A stretch of DNA of 64,000 nucleotides, taken from positions 376,001 to 440,000 of the forward strand of contig QVRM01001473.1 of assembly GCA_003439945.1 (NCBI GenBank), read 5' to 3'. The position numbers and the translations under genes were made by a program. This stretch comes from Dermanyssus gallinae (taxonomy: Eukaryota; Arthropoda; Arachnida; Mesostigmata; Dermanyssidae). A model generated the notes under the pieces. That model was not told the DNA's origin. It saw only the letters and a list, made by a program, of their open reading frames with translations, and ran no database searches. Shown one piece after another: positions 46,556 to 54,841 of the stretch; position 1 is the stretch's first letter; the number at the start of each line of letters is the position of its first letter.

Positions 46556-47804
46556 GCCTACTTCTCTGGCACTTGGCTTACGACGACGTCTGACAGGCCT
46601 CCCGAAAGGAGTAGGCACAGTGGCCTATGCCGACGTCCTGGCGATAGTCGTGCAAGCTAGAACTGCCGACGAACTTAAATTGAATATGAATAAAGCTGTT
46701 TATGTGAAGTCGGAGTGGATGAGCGCAGCGTGACTTAGACTGTATCCGGACGAGAGCGAAGTAATACTCCTCACAGGGAGGAAGAGGATCCGTCCGCTCC
46801 GTAAAGAAAGCCCGCTACCTCAGAGTCACACTGGCTACAGCGATGAATGACTTCAGTCACATAAAAAAGGCAACGACAAAAGCAGCCCAGGCAGTGCGTG
46901 TTATAGCCAAGATTCTGCCGAACATCCATGGCCCCCGCGTCCGCACAAGGACACTGCTAATGACGGTCACGGACTCTATATTATTATTCGGAGCGCCAGC
47001 TTGTGTGAGAGCGACTCTCAAGACGAAGAAAGTGAAGCAAAATCTACGAAGGACCCAGAGGGTAGCAGGGTAATCCAGGGGTACCGCACAGTCAGCACGA
47101 ATGTTGCTCTGGTGCTGGGTCTCAAGGCACTCGAAATGAAGCGATTATGGGACTTAGGTGCTTCAACGCAGACGGAAAAAGACAGAGAGAAAATCGTCAC
47201 AATTGAGACATGGCAGGCGGAGTGGGACGCCATCCCCCCGGGGGTCCTGGAGGATCCCTGCGCGTATAGCTGCCAAATATTAAGGCATAGATAGAGAGGC
47301 CAGTGAGGTGAGGAGACCTCACCTATCACCTCACCCGGATCCTCACAGGACGCGAAAACTTGAACTCGTACTTGTTCCGAATTAAAAAGACATCGTCTCC
47401 AGTGAGCAGGTCTGGCAAGTGGGAGCAGCTACAACAAAAGAAGTCCTCCAGGAGAAACAAGAAAAGTGCAAAAAAGCAGACAAAACTGCTGCTTTAACCG
47501 AGAGCAACCATAGATAAGTGCAGCTCGAAGAAAATGGGCTTGCAGGTGTTAGACAAGTGCTGGAACCTTTGGGCGACCCAAGCCAATTAATCTGAAAGAG
47601 TGCTTGCCACTTCTCCGGATAGTCCATAGTACCGTTCTTTGAAGATCTGGGCTATCAGAGAGTGAAACTTAAGGCGGGAGGTGCGTTTAGTGCATATGGG
47701 TCTCAACGGAGTAACATCCAATTGTTGAGGTCGAGTCCCATCCTGCTAGATATAGAGACTCGTAGCAATAGTGCGCTACTGCATTTAATACATCCTCCAC
47801 AAAA

Positions 47805-48214
47805 AAGTATTCCCGAAATAAACGCTATAGATGCCATTAAATGAAGGCGTGTGTTGTAAAACGTGAAGTTGTCGCAATATTTATTTTATATACAAACTGT
47901 GGTCTTTAATAAAATTTCTCAATAGCTGGCAAAATGACAGTGCGCAGTGACCTAGTATCAGGGTGCGGAGACTTGTTAGAGGCATGCCCAACTACGCCCC
48001 TCACACATAATTCCAGAGGATTTAAATCTGGACTGTTTGGTGGCCAAACGTGTTTCGGCTAGAACATGTTCAAATCGTCGACTAATCAGTTTTGCATCAA
48101 TTCGATACGCGGCCAATCAACGACTTCACCACAGTCATCAGCATTTATTTGTAGACCTCCGCTGTAATCATTTCACCCTTTTCAAAGAAGTGCGGAAGTA
48201 TAACGTCCCCCTTA
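47805..48214. other. No recognisable gene
   Basis: AT-rich interval after the P2 A tail; nothing identified. Confidence 0.4.
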
Positions 48215-48292
48215 CTTTACACCGAACCGGCGGCACTCCGGCAGATGACAGCCATAACTAGCGCACTAGTCCCCTAGACCACGCCGCCACAT
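48215..48292 (-). mobile_element. SINE-A head, minus strand
   Basis: GAACCGGCGGCACTCCGGCA, GATGACAGCCATAACTAGCG and CACTAGTCCCCTAGACCACG are the complement of the SINE-A head with box B first. The 3' body is missing. Confidence 0.8.
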
Positions 48293-48605
48293 TTTAGTAG
48301 CGCACACAAAAAAAATGATCTGAGATTATTCGAAAACGCCCGGTAGCCACATGTTTAAGGGAACACATAATCAACTCAAAGAGAACCACTTTGGCGGCTT
48401 TGGTCTCGTTAGACAGCACTTGACGAACTTTTCGTGCATACGAAACATAGCGCAAATCCATTGTGCCGTCACTCACGCTCACTAGACCAGCGTGTTTTCA
48501 GCAATGTACCGGGATCATCAGAAATCAGCGTTTTGGCACATTCAACAATTTCGAGAGTCTTTAGAGGGCAACAAATTATATATATATATATATATGAAAC
48601 TTTCC
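48293..48605. other. No recognisable gene
   Basis: Ends in a (TA)n tract (about 48579-48595) and one extra copy of GAAACTTTCCGCAT just before the palindrome. Confidence 0.4.
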
Positions 48606-48746
48606 GCATGAAACTTTCCGACCGGACTTATGGATCAACGCGATCTATAAATATATGTATATAAAAAAAGAGATATATATATATTTTTTTATATACATAT
48701 ATTTATAGACGCGTTGATCCATAAGTCCGGTCGGAAAGTTTCATGC
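48606..48746. repeat. Near-perfect 64-nt palindrome arms (mariner-type ends)
   Basis: GCATGAAACTTTCCGACCGG at 48606 and onward to 48669 is inverted at 48684-48746 with a single 1-nt difference; the loop is a 14-nt TA-rich sequence. The outer word GGTCGGAAAGTTTCATGC resembles mariner terminal repeats, and a mariner transposase relic follows 240 bases downstream, so this may be two mariner ends brought together. Confidence 0.85.
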
Positions 48747-48959
48747 GCCGTACTGCGCAACACCAGGGGGAGGATAAACACTGTTGGGAGAGGGTTGTTT
48801 GTTTACACGGCGGTAATAACAGACCTGCGTTGTATTATAGCGTGAAATTCGTAGGAATATCTTACTTAGTCGACGTGTAACGCTCGAGTGAAGATGCCAG
48901 AGTTAAATGTGCATTTTTGGCATTAATTGCGGAAACGGCGACTTCCGCGTTAACTACCG

Positions 48960-49660
48960 AGACCGGCCCGCACGCCCTTGACAGTGACCATGGCCACATT
49001 AACTGCAGTGATCAAACGAAATCCACACCTCTCGCTGCGCGAGATCGTGGCCACTGTACACGCACCATACACGCCCGTTCAAAGGCATTATCAGGGATTC
49101 ATCAGGAAGTTAGATGTATGGGTGTCACACGCGCTCAGAAATCGCCAACTGGAGAAACTTGTGCCTTCGTGCGACCAGCTTCTAAAGACGAACGAGGATC
49201 ACCCCTTTTTCTGCATCATGGTGACAAAAGATGAGAAGCGGATACTATATAAGAACGGTGTCGGCAGAAAGGCGTTGCTTAAAAGGGAAGCGAGCCCCAA
49301 GCAACTGCCAATCCCGGACCCCATACACGGACGGTAACGTTAACTGTTTGGTGGGTTGCGAAGGAGAGTTATAAGCCGTTACAATCAAACGAAAAGGTCA
49401 ATATTATATGATAAAACACTGACAACAACTGAACAATTGACCATAAACAAATTAACAAACAGACGAGGAATGACCTTTCATTACGAATAACGCAAGACCG
49501 CACACATCTTTGCTCACCACTAAAAAGTTTATGGAATTTAGATGGGATGTTTTGTCACAATCTGCGCATAGTCCAACCTTGCTACATCGAATTACCATCT
49601 AGGTTGGTCCCTTCATGGCTTTCCTTAATGGCAAAGATAGCTGGTGTTAAAACGTGTATA
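48960..49660 (+). pseudogene. Mariner-type (DD34D) transposase relic
   Basis: IKRNPHLSLREIVATVHA matches the helix-turn-helix region, followed by VSHALRNRQLEKLVPSCDQL, HPFFCIMVTKDEKRILYKNG (first catalytic Asp block, normally TGDEKW) and PIPDPIHGR. After frame changes, TNNARPHTSLLTTKKFMEF (normally HDNARPH; the second Asp is Asn) and VLSQSAHSPTLLHR (normally SPDLAPSD; the third Asp is lost), then LNGKDSW. The first ~90 residues are missing. An intact enzyme would cut and paste DNA at TA sites; this copy has lost at least two of three catalytic residues. Confidence 0.85.
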
Positions 49661-49714
49661 AACTATTACTTTAGAACCTAGGACGGCACTTTCTGTAGGG
49701 ATGGAATCTTAAGT

Positions 49715-50038
49715 TTGCCTGAATATTGGGCTAAGGTAGTTAAACAAAACGGGCAATACAGCATTCTATTCTGGAACCACCTCACACTGGCGAATTTTAA
49801 CCAGCTTGAGAGGTGTTTCTCATTATATATGAAGCGAGTGCTTTGCTTGTCTATTCGAGCAAGGAGCCGCTTTGTGTATCTCATGTCAGGTTGTCCACCG
49901 GCTACTGAAGCAATCCGACTAAGGCTGAAGAAGTCAAACAGGCCAGACGGGAGGTCGGTGGTTTGGATGTTTTCAATGCCGTGCACCTTTGGTCTGGTCC
50001 TGCATGTGACAGTTGCCACGTATACACCAGGTACATAG
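49715..50038 (+). pseudogene. Possible post-RT (thumb/C-terminal) LINE fragment
   Basis: The 107-codon ORF contains LTLANFNQLERCFSLYMKRV followed by LCLSIRARSRFVYLMSGCPP, a pattern like the region after RT in several LINE families (one helix, KRVLxLS, then a LMxGxxP stretch). No zinc motif or RT core adjoins it. I would not name a family; an unrelated ORF is possible. Confidence 0.3.
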
Positions 50039-50117
50039 TGCATGGTTATCACTACCTGGTATGTTCATGCAGCCTTTCACGAGGATCTGAGTGAAATAAA
50101 TATAATTGAAAATTGAA

Positions 50118-50141
50118 TTATATATATATATATATATATAA
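50118..50141. repeat. (TA)n at 3' side of nuclease-like element
   Basis: TA tract directly after AAATAAATT at the minus-strand 3' end of the element. Confidence 0.9.
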
Positions 50142-50840
50142 TTTATTTATGTGTGACAAAGTATACAATTGTGGTGTAAGAACATGTGCACAACCCGCTC
50201 GGGGCAAAACTCAAGGTGTTAGGTCCAGGCTTGGGCTGGTCCACCTAGCCAGGGTACCTCTCACCGAAGCGGCATTCCCCCTCTGAACGTCTAATGAGAG
50301 ACGTTGTAGTAGATATTCGCCTGCCCTCTTGTCTCCTGTAGCGAGTGCCAGTTTTCTCCCGACGTCGTTGAGCAGTTTCTTCGTGAGCACTCCAGGCCCG
50401 CCCAATGTCTCGAATGCGAGAGGTGAGAACAGGTGTGGGTAGCCGACACTGGAGTACTTTCTGCACTTGGCTGCCTCCGCCAGAGCTACCGCGTGTCCAG
50501 GGCGGGCTGCGCCCGTACCGACCATTGAGGGGGCTAAAGAGTCGGTTACGGTCGCGTCCCATACCAGCATTTGGCCCCGCTCGAACGGAGTCAAGGTCAT
50601 ACCATCTGGTCTCCTGGCATCATCTCTGACTAAGCCAGACGGCTCCAAAATGCATGGGTAGCCTGCCGATCGCAGCCCCCTGCTGAATGTCTCATTCAGG
50701 GCTGAGTGGCGCGCGATTCTACCTGAACTTTGGGGACAGGAAAGTCCGTGGTGGCCTAGGGAATCGACCTCGTCACCGCATCTGCACCGGTGTGGGGAGA
50801 CTAGCTCTGCTCCCAGCCTCACCCCGACTAGTATGCGAGT
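50142..50840 (-). mobile_element. Truncated mobile element inside (TA)n
   Basis: The ORF plus a short 3' UTR ending CACACATAAATAAATT is bracketed on both sides by (TA)n tracts (50118-50141; 50841-50864). A second copy of the same C-terminus lies at 8506-8760. Presence in two copies and a defined 3' end support a mobile element, 5'-truncated here. Confidence 0.6.
50211..50834 (-). pseudogene. CCHC + PD-(D/E)XK-like C-terminal protein, 5'-truncated
   Basis: A continuous frame of about 208 codons with no ATG; it is open to 50834, where it meets (TA)n. After ILVGVRLGAELVSPH comes a cysteine cluster CRCGDEVDSLGHHGLSC (CXCX9HX3C type), then RIARHSALNETFSRGL, LEPSGLVRDDARRPDGMTL and MLVWDATVTDS, then FETLGGPG, DVGRKLALATGDKRAGEY and LLQRLSLDVQRGNAASVRG. 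The RPDG...VWDATVTD spacing looks like a PD-(D/E)XK nuclease core with a zinc finger in front. Similar proteins are common in metazoan genomes as hypothetical or RT-associated ORFs. That comparison is from memory and unverified. Function here is inferred only. Confidence 0.6.
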
Positions 50841-50864
50841 ATATATATATATATATATATATAT
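50841..50864. repeat. (TA)n at 5' side of nuclease-like element
   Basis: TA tract where the ORF is truncated. Confidence 0.9.
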
Positions 50865-50916
50865 GCCCGATCTTCAACTCAGATTTTCGCGCCCTCATTC
50901 ATTGTTATGCATATAC

Positions 50917-51045
50917 CGAGCAGGATGGCTTAGTGGCAAAGCATTTGCCTTGCATTCGGGAGGACTGGGCTCGATACCCAGACCGGCCACTCTTAAATTG
51001 GTTTGCACGGTTTCGAATTTAGACAAGGTAAATGCCGGAGTGGAT
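50917..51045 (+). mobile_element. tRNA-derived SINE-like element (SINE-C)
   Basis: GGATGGCTTAGTGGCAAAGC resembles box A and GGGCTCGATACCC resembles box B at the spacing of a tRNA promoter. The acceptor stem does not pair (GAGCAGG against CCGGCCA) and a non-tRNA body with TTTAGACAAGGTAAATGCCG follows, so it is a SINE-like sequence rather than a tRNA gene. Only one copy is in the window. Confidence 0.55.
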
Positions 51046-51461
51046 TAAAAATGAGCCATGACATGAAAAAACCGTACACAGAAAACCTAAAAAATATATA
51101 TGCAGCTTGCAATCGATTTTGGGGCCATGGCCGCACGCTTACTGAAACGCCTCTTTTTGCCAGGTGGGGCGATCCAGCATTTTGTGCTAAGTCATCACAT
51201 CATCGTTTGGTTTCTAGCATAGGTACAAATTAAGAAAACTTGTCAAAAAATTCTCAAACGATCTCGTTCTTTTAACAGGCGTAGAAACTCGATATTCGCG
51301 AAACCTGCGTTTGCCACGAACCGCCAGAAGCCACTAACGAGCAAACGTCTGCGTGCGTCCGCAGAGATTGTTGCGCAGCTTGCAAAAACCACCATGCCGC
51401 CTGTACCTGTGCGTTTATTACAGCTCATTTATTGCCCACTCCGTTCAAGTAAACAGCTTTT
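51046..51461. other. No recognisable gene
   Basis: Nothing identified. Confidence 0.4.
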
Positions 51462-51620
51462 TTTTTCTTGTGTAAAGGAGTAACTGCAAAATGCAGATTG
51501 CGCACGCGGACACCACTGCAAGACCCTCGTCCGCAAGTGTGGGCCGGTAGTGTGGGGCTCCAACCCCTCTAAAAGCCAGTCATCTCCCCATCCTCCCAGC
51601 CGACCGGGAATTGCGTGTGC
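51462..51620 (-). mobile_element. R1-like 3' UTR fragment, minus strand
   Basis: The T run at about 51460-51469 (A tail on minus) is preceded on the minus strand by CTGCATTTTGCAGTTACTCC, the same 3' UTR end seen at 19880-19925 and 30345-30370. It continues with a ~130-base 3' UTR-like stretch. A severely 5'-truncated copy. Confidence 0.65.
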
Positions 51621-53164
51621 AAGTACTTCAAACAATCAGAGAAGGCAAAGGTCTACTCGTAGCCACCAGTTTCTTTCCCACCTCCTTAGCTAACTCAACT
51701 GCTTGTGCCTCCGGAGACGGGAGGAGAGTCGCCATTGCTGGCGCGTCAATGTTATAGTGCGCACGGTCACGGCGTTTTGCCTGACGTGGCCAAGCCAACC
51801 ACCCTTCATACGTACGATAGAGGGGCAGTACAGCGATGCAGTTACGGTACTTGTTTTTTGTGTCTTGTTTAGGAGTGACAGTGAAAGTCTATGTTTTGAT
51901 ATACCGATGTAGCTGGCCGAACAATACTTCACAATATGTCCGGATTGCCAAAGAACGAATTGTTCATATGACAACTGTACACAACCGAGCGTGTTCGGAA
52001 GATAACCTACTTCACCTAAAAGACATCCCATGTTGGTTAGCAAACAGAAACAAATAGTCGTACTAAACACTGCTGGCAAAAATCAAGCTCCTGTAATGCC
52101 TCACTTTTATTCTTCGCGCTCAATACACACACGTATATATGACGCAAAAGGAACAGAAAATCCTCACTATTATTTTAGTCTGTCTAGCTGATATAGGTGA
52201 TCGTCGATTGTCTTTGCTTCAGTAACGTCAGTGCCGGTTTTCATGAAAAAAGCTCCGACCATCAGTGGCTTCGGTGTGGTGAGGTTTACCAACCAGGAGG
52301 GTCGACAGCAATCCAACAACAGGTTCGACGTTGACTCATGATGGGCATACGTTTCCACCGTAGAGACAAATATATTTGTGCCGGTGGCTTACATTAACTA
52401 TGCAGTGAAGATTTAGAGTAATTCTACACGTAATGCCCACATGTTTTGTGTCTTGAATTTGTGTTTCGAAGGTGTATACAAGTATTTCTGATTTGCTAGT
52501 GACGTACTATATGGGGCACCGACACGTCCGGGATATTTAATATTTGTATGCGTTTATACTTCAGCACTCGAAGCACTTAGAAAAGTATTCCGATAGTAGG
52601 TTTACTGGCTGTGATTACCATGGCTTCCGAATAAAGCTAAGAACAAAGGGACAGCTCATAAAAGTATCCTACCAGCTAGGAAAGAAGGAAGCGGATCTGA
52701 TTATACTTACATACCTCTATCGAGACAAACCTCGAATTTGTTGTAATACGAAGTGTCAGCAAATTCTACATGAACTAGGCTGAAGGGTCAGTCGGGTGTG
52801 GTACCTCACTTCGTGGCAATTTTTATTGTCGAAGGCTTTGCACGTACTGAATGATACTTCGTCAGATGATGCGCGACGGCAACGCAAAGTACGTCATGGC
52901 ACAGCAAATAAGTAATCTTTTCTCTGTAGTATGTTAAGTATTCGAAGTATCAACGGTATTCGCTGTCGTATTTTTGAACCTGACTATTTGAGTGTTAGCT
53001 ACGAAATGAGAGACGCCCGTTAATGTGATCATTGGGCGTCTCTTAGGAACGACTCTGAGACGACGATGAGGATACCGCTAAAAAACGCATACGTATCGTA
53101 TTTTAGCTTACCTGACCAGACGAAACACAGCAACAGCAAGCGATTCGTCTGTGCTGTAGCAGTG
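51621..53164. other. No recognisable gene
   Basis: A minus-strand ORF (52079-51690) includes GGWLGHVRQNAV, vaguely like the WLGHV stretch near the end of some LINE polyproteins, but nothing else supports it. Otherwise unassigned. Confidence 0.35.
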
Positions 53165-53240
53165 CTGCTTGTTGTTGTTACTATTGCTGTTGTTGTTGTT
53201 GTTGTTGTTGCTGTTGCTGTTGTTGCCGCCGTGGTCGCCG
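53165..53240. repeat. (GTT)n/(GCT) microsatellite
   Basis: GTT-rich tract with CT and GC interruptions; ORFs through it translate to Leu, Val or Cys runs and are not genes. Confidence 0.85.
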
Positions 53241-53870
53241 ACGCCACCGGCCGATGATGTATCGGGCAACACCTTAAGTTGTTGTCGTTGTTATTGCCAT
53301 ACGGACGGTAGATCGGGGCGTCGTCGGGGGCGGTTGACGCTGCACGGTTCTCGTCGGCACGTCAGAACGCGCAGCAGCGTCATCAACTCCAGGTTGCATA
53401 GTTCATTTCCCGACACGATCTACCTGCTACCCGCGCCGATGTCGCGACATCTAGAACAGTGTGCAAACGCACATCGCGCGTATCGCTTGCACACGAAAGA
53501 CGAGGGCAAGATAAGAGAGTCGGAGAGTGTAAGAGGCAGAGTGAAAGAGAGAGAGACAGAGAGAGAGAGACACACACACAAGATTACGAGGGAATATCCG
53601 CACAAGTTATTAAATTTCCCATCACGAATGCAGTGCATTATTTGTCCATTGAACAAGCAGGTGTAGTCATGGTAGTCGTAGTAGTAGTAGTAGTAATAGT
53701 ATTCGAAATAGCGCCCATTTGACAGGTCGATTTGATTTGCTTTTGCTTTGTCCAAATCAGTCGGCTATGTTGTTTAGATTGGAATCGTTTCAGTATCACG
53801 CTTTTAATGAAAGTCGGTTAATCAAGAGTACTTTGTATTACAAACATGTGTGTTACTTGTTTGCGGAAGC
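53241..53870. other. No recognisable gene
   Basis: Contains (AG)n then (AC)n at about 53540-53581 and (GTA)n at about 53672-53695. Confidence 0.4.
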
Positions 53871-53938
53871 GTTCGCACCTGCACTAACATTTACATATAT
53901 CTATATTTATATATATAAATGTTAGTGCAGGTGCGAAC
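53871..53938. repeat. 68-bp hairpin, 30-nt arms
   Basis: GTTCGCACCTGCACTAACAT at 53871 and its reverse complement ending at 53938 form 30-nt arms with one mismatch and an 8-nt loop. Similar in shape to 30146-30219 but different in sequence. Confidence 0.9.
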
Positions 53939-54000
53939 GAATATTGTGATGATTTATTAATCATTTACAATACGTTTGCACACTCGGCAGTGCTCGCCTT

Positions 54001-54034
<34 letters not shown>
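54001..54034. repeat. (TA)n microsatellite
   Basis: Nearly pure TA tract. Confidence 0.9.
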
Positions 54035-54035
<1 letters not shown>

Positions 54036-54633
54036 TGCTCAAGTTTTACATTGCGCGGTCCCACTTTATATCAAACCCTTGCCCTGTATCAGCCAGCTGT
54101 CGCGTCGTCCTCTATATTCATCGGCACGCCCATCATCAAGTCATTTTAGCTAGAAATGCAATTTAGAATTCTATGTCAAATATTAATCTAGTGTCATTCA
54201 TTCGACATGCGCAACCATTAATTTCTTTTTCGTCATACGCTTCGCCCGGCTATCGGCGGCTGAGTATTTGGATGCAGAACCTTGAGCAACTACAGCAACG
54301 GTAATAATAGTGATGGCTACGATTGTGGCTGGACACAATAGCAGCCAAAGCTCCGTGAGGCATCGTTCGAATTAAAGGTGTATTGTTTGCTCGATCATCC
54401 AGGCAGACGATTCAACATGGCCAATTGAGTATTCACTCAATTGAAACACCAAAAGCCAGCTTTTTTCAATATTGAGAAAATGTCTCGCTTCCAAAACTTG
54501 GCAACTAAAAACTACAACAATGAGACTCGAATAAATTTGTTTTTAAGTTACATAACATGTCACAAACAAGTACGTCACCATGTCTTCCATATGGATTGAG
54601 CAATTTACCAAAACCTCTGTATGACTAATGTTA

Positions 54634-54645
54634 GCTAAGCCGGGT
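54634..54645 (+). repeat. Left target-site duplication of SINE-B
   Basis: GCTAAGCCGGGT, repeated exactly at 54830-54841. Confidence 0.9.
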
Positions 54646-54829
54646 TATCGAGCCCGGTGGCGTGGTGGCATGCGTCTGCGCCTCGCGACCGGAGGAGACA
54701 CATAGGTGCTCGGGTTCGAGCCCCACCGTTGCACATTTGTATTTATGGGGATCCGTCTATGAAGCAATGCGAAAAGCAGTCCCATGGACGTTAAATCTTA
54801 GCTGAGAGTCAGCCCCGAAAGGATTTTTT
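54646..54829 (+). mobile_element. SINE-B, intact reference copy with 12-bp duplication
   Basis: 184 bp. tRNA-like head GAGCCCGGTGGCGTGGTGGC with box-B-like GGGTTCGAGCCCC. The body begins TTGCACATTTGTATTTATGG and runs through GTCTATGAAGCAATGCGAAA, CCATGGACGTTAAATCTTAG and CTGAGAGTCAGCCCCGAAAG, ending in TTTTTT. An exact 12-bp duplication flanks it. Poly-T rather than poly-A at the end is noteworthy and may represent the Pol III terminator. Six copies in the window share this body. Confidence 0.95.
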
Positions 54830-54841
54830 GCTAAGCCGGGT
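54830..54841 (+). repeat. Right target-site duplication of SINE-B
   Basis: GCTAAGCCGGGT. Confidence 0.9.

Larger units (their letters stand above)
44465..47300 (+). pseudogene. P2 ORF2: endonuclease-RT polyprotein relic
   Basis: Begins at ATG 44465 with SIIQANCNRSRPAND (catalytic Asn block), MALSEPNRRK (catalytic Glu block), TGNFNVALEV (the Asp of GDFN is replaced by Asn), YVDITLCND and SDH (catalytic His) near 45075, with TGA or TAG stops inside (first at 44701-44703). RT: LLFTEHPEIVADTF, QYGFRKNRSVLTAVHRV, LLDVKNAFNSLPW (about 46060-46098), the cut motif GVPQESIL (46217-46240) that resumes as LLGLLLWHLAYDDV at about 46546, then VAYADVLAIVVQART (catalytic ADD changed to ADV) and the region after the palm (RVIQGYRTVSTNVALVLG). 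The protein is equivalent to P1's and is inactive at two catalytic positions even apart from its stops. Confidence 0.85.
42130..47804 (+). mobile_element. R1-like element P2, most complete copy
   Basis: A 5' region, gag ORF with zinc knuckles, endonuclease-RT ORF, 3' UTR and a 6-nt A tail (47799-47804) are all present in order. The 3' UTR (GCTATCAGAGAGTGAAACTT, GGGAGGTGCGTTTAGTGCAT, CATCCTCCAC) matches that of P1, so P1 and P2 are one family and P2 shows what P1 lost at its 5' end. It is interrupted by SINE-B in gag and SINE-A in RT, and it has many stops. The 5' boundary (before the GGACCCGTTTAGGGGTCC palindrome at about 42129-42146) is inferred; no target duplication found. Confidence 0.85.

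Noticed and set aside
50917..50988. Functional tRNA gene
   Set aside because: Box A and B are present but the acceptor stem does not pair and a SINE-like body follows.
53029..53666. ORFs with Leu, Val or Thr runs
   Set aside because: Translations of the GTT/GCT microsatellite in different frames.
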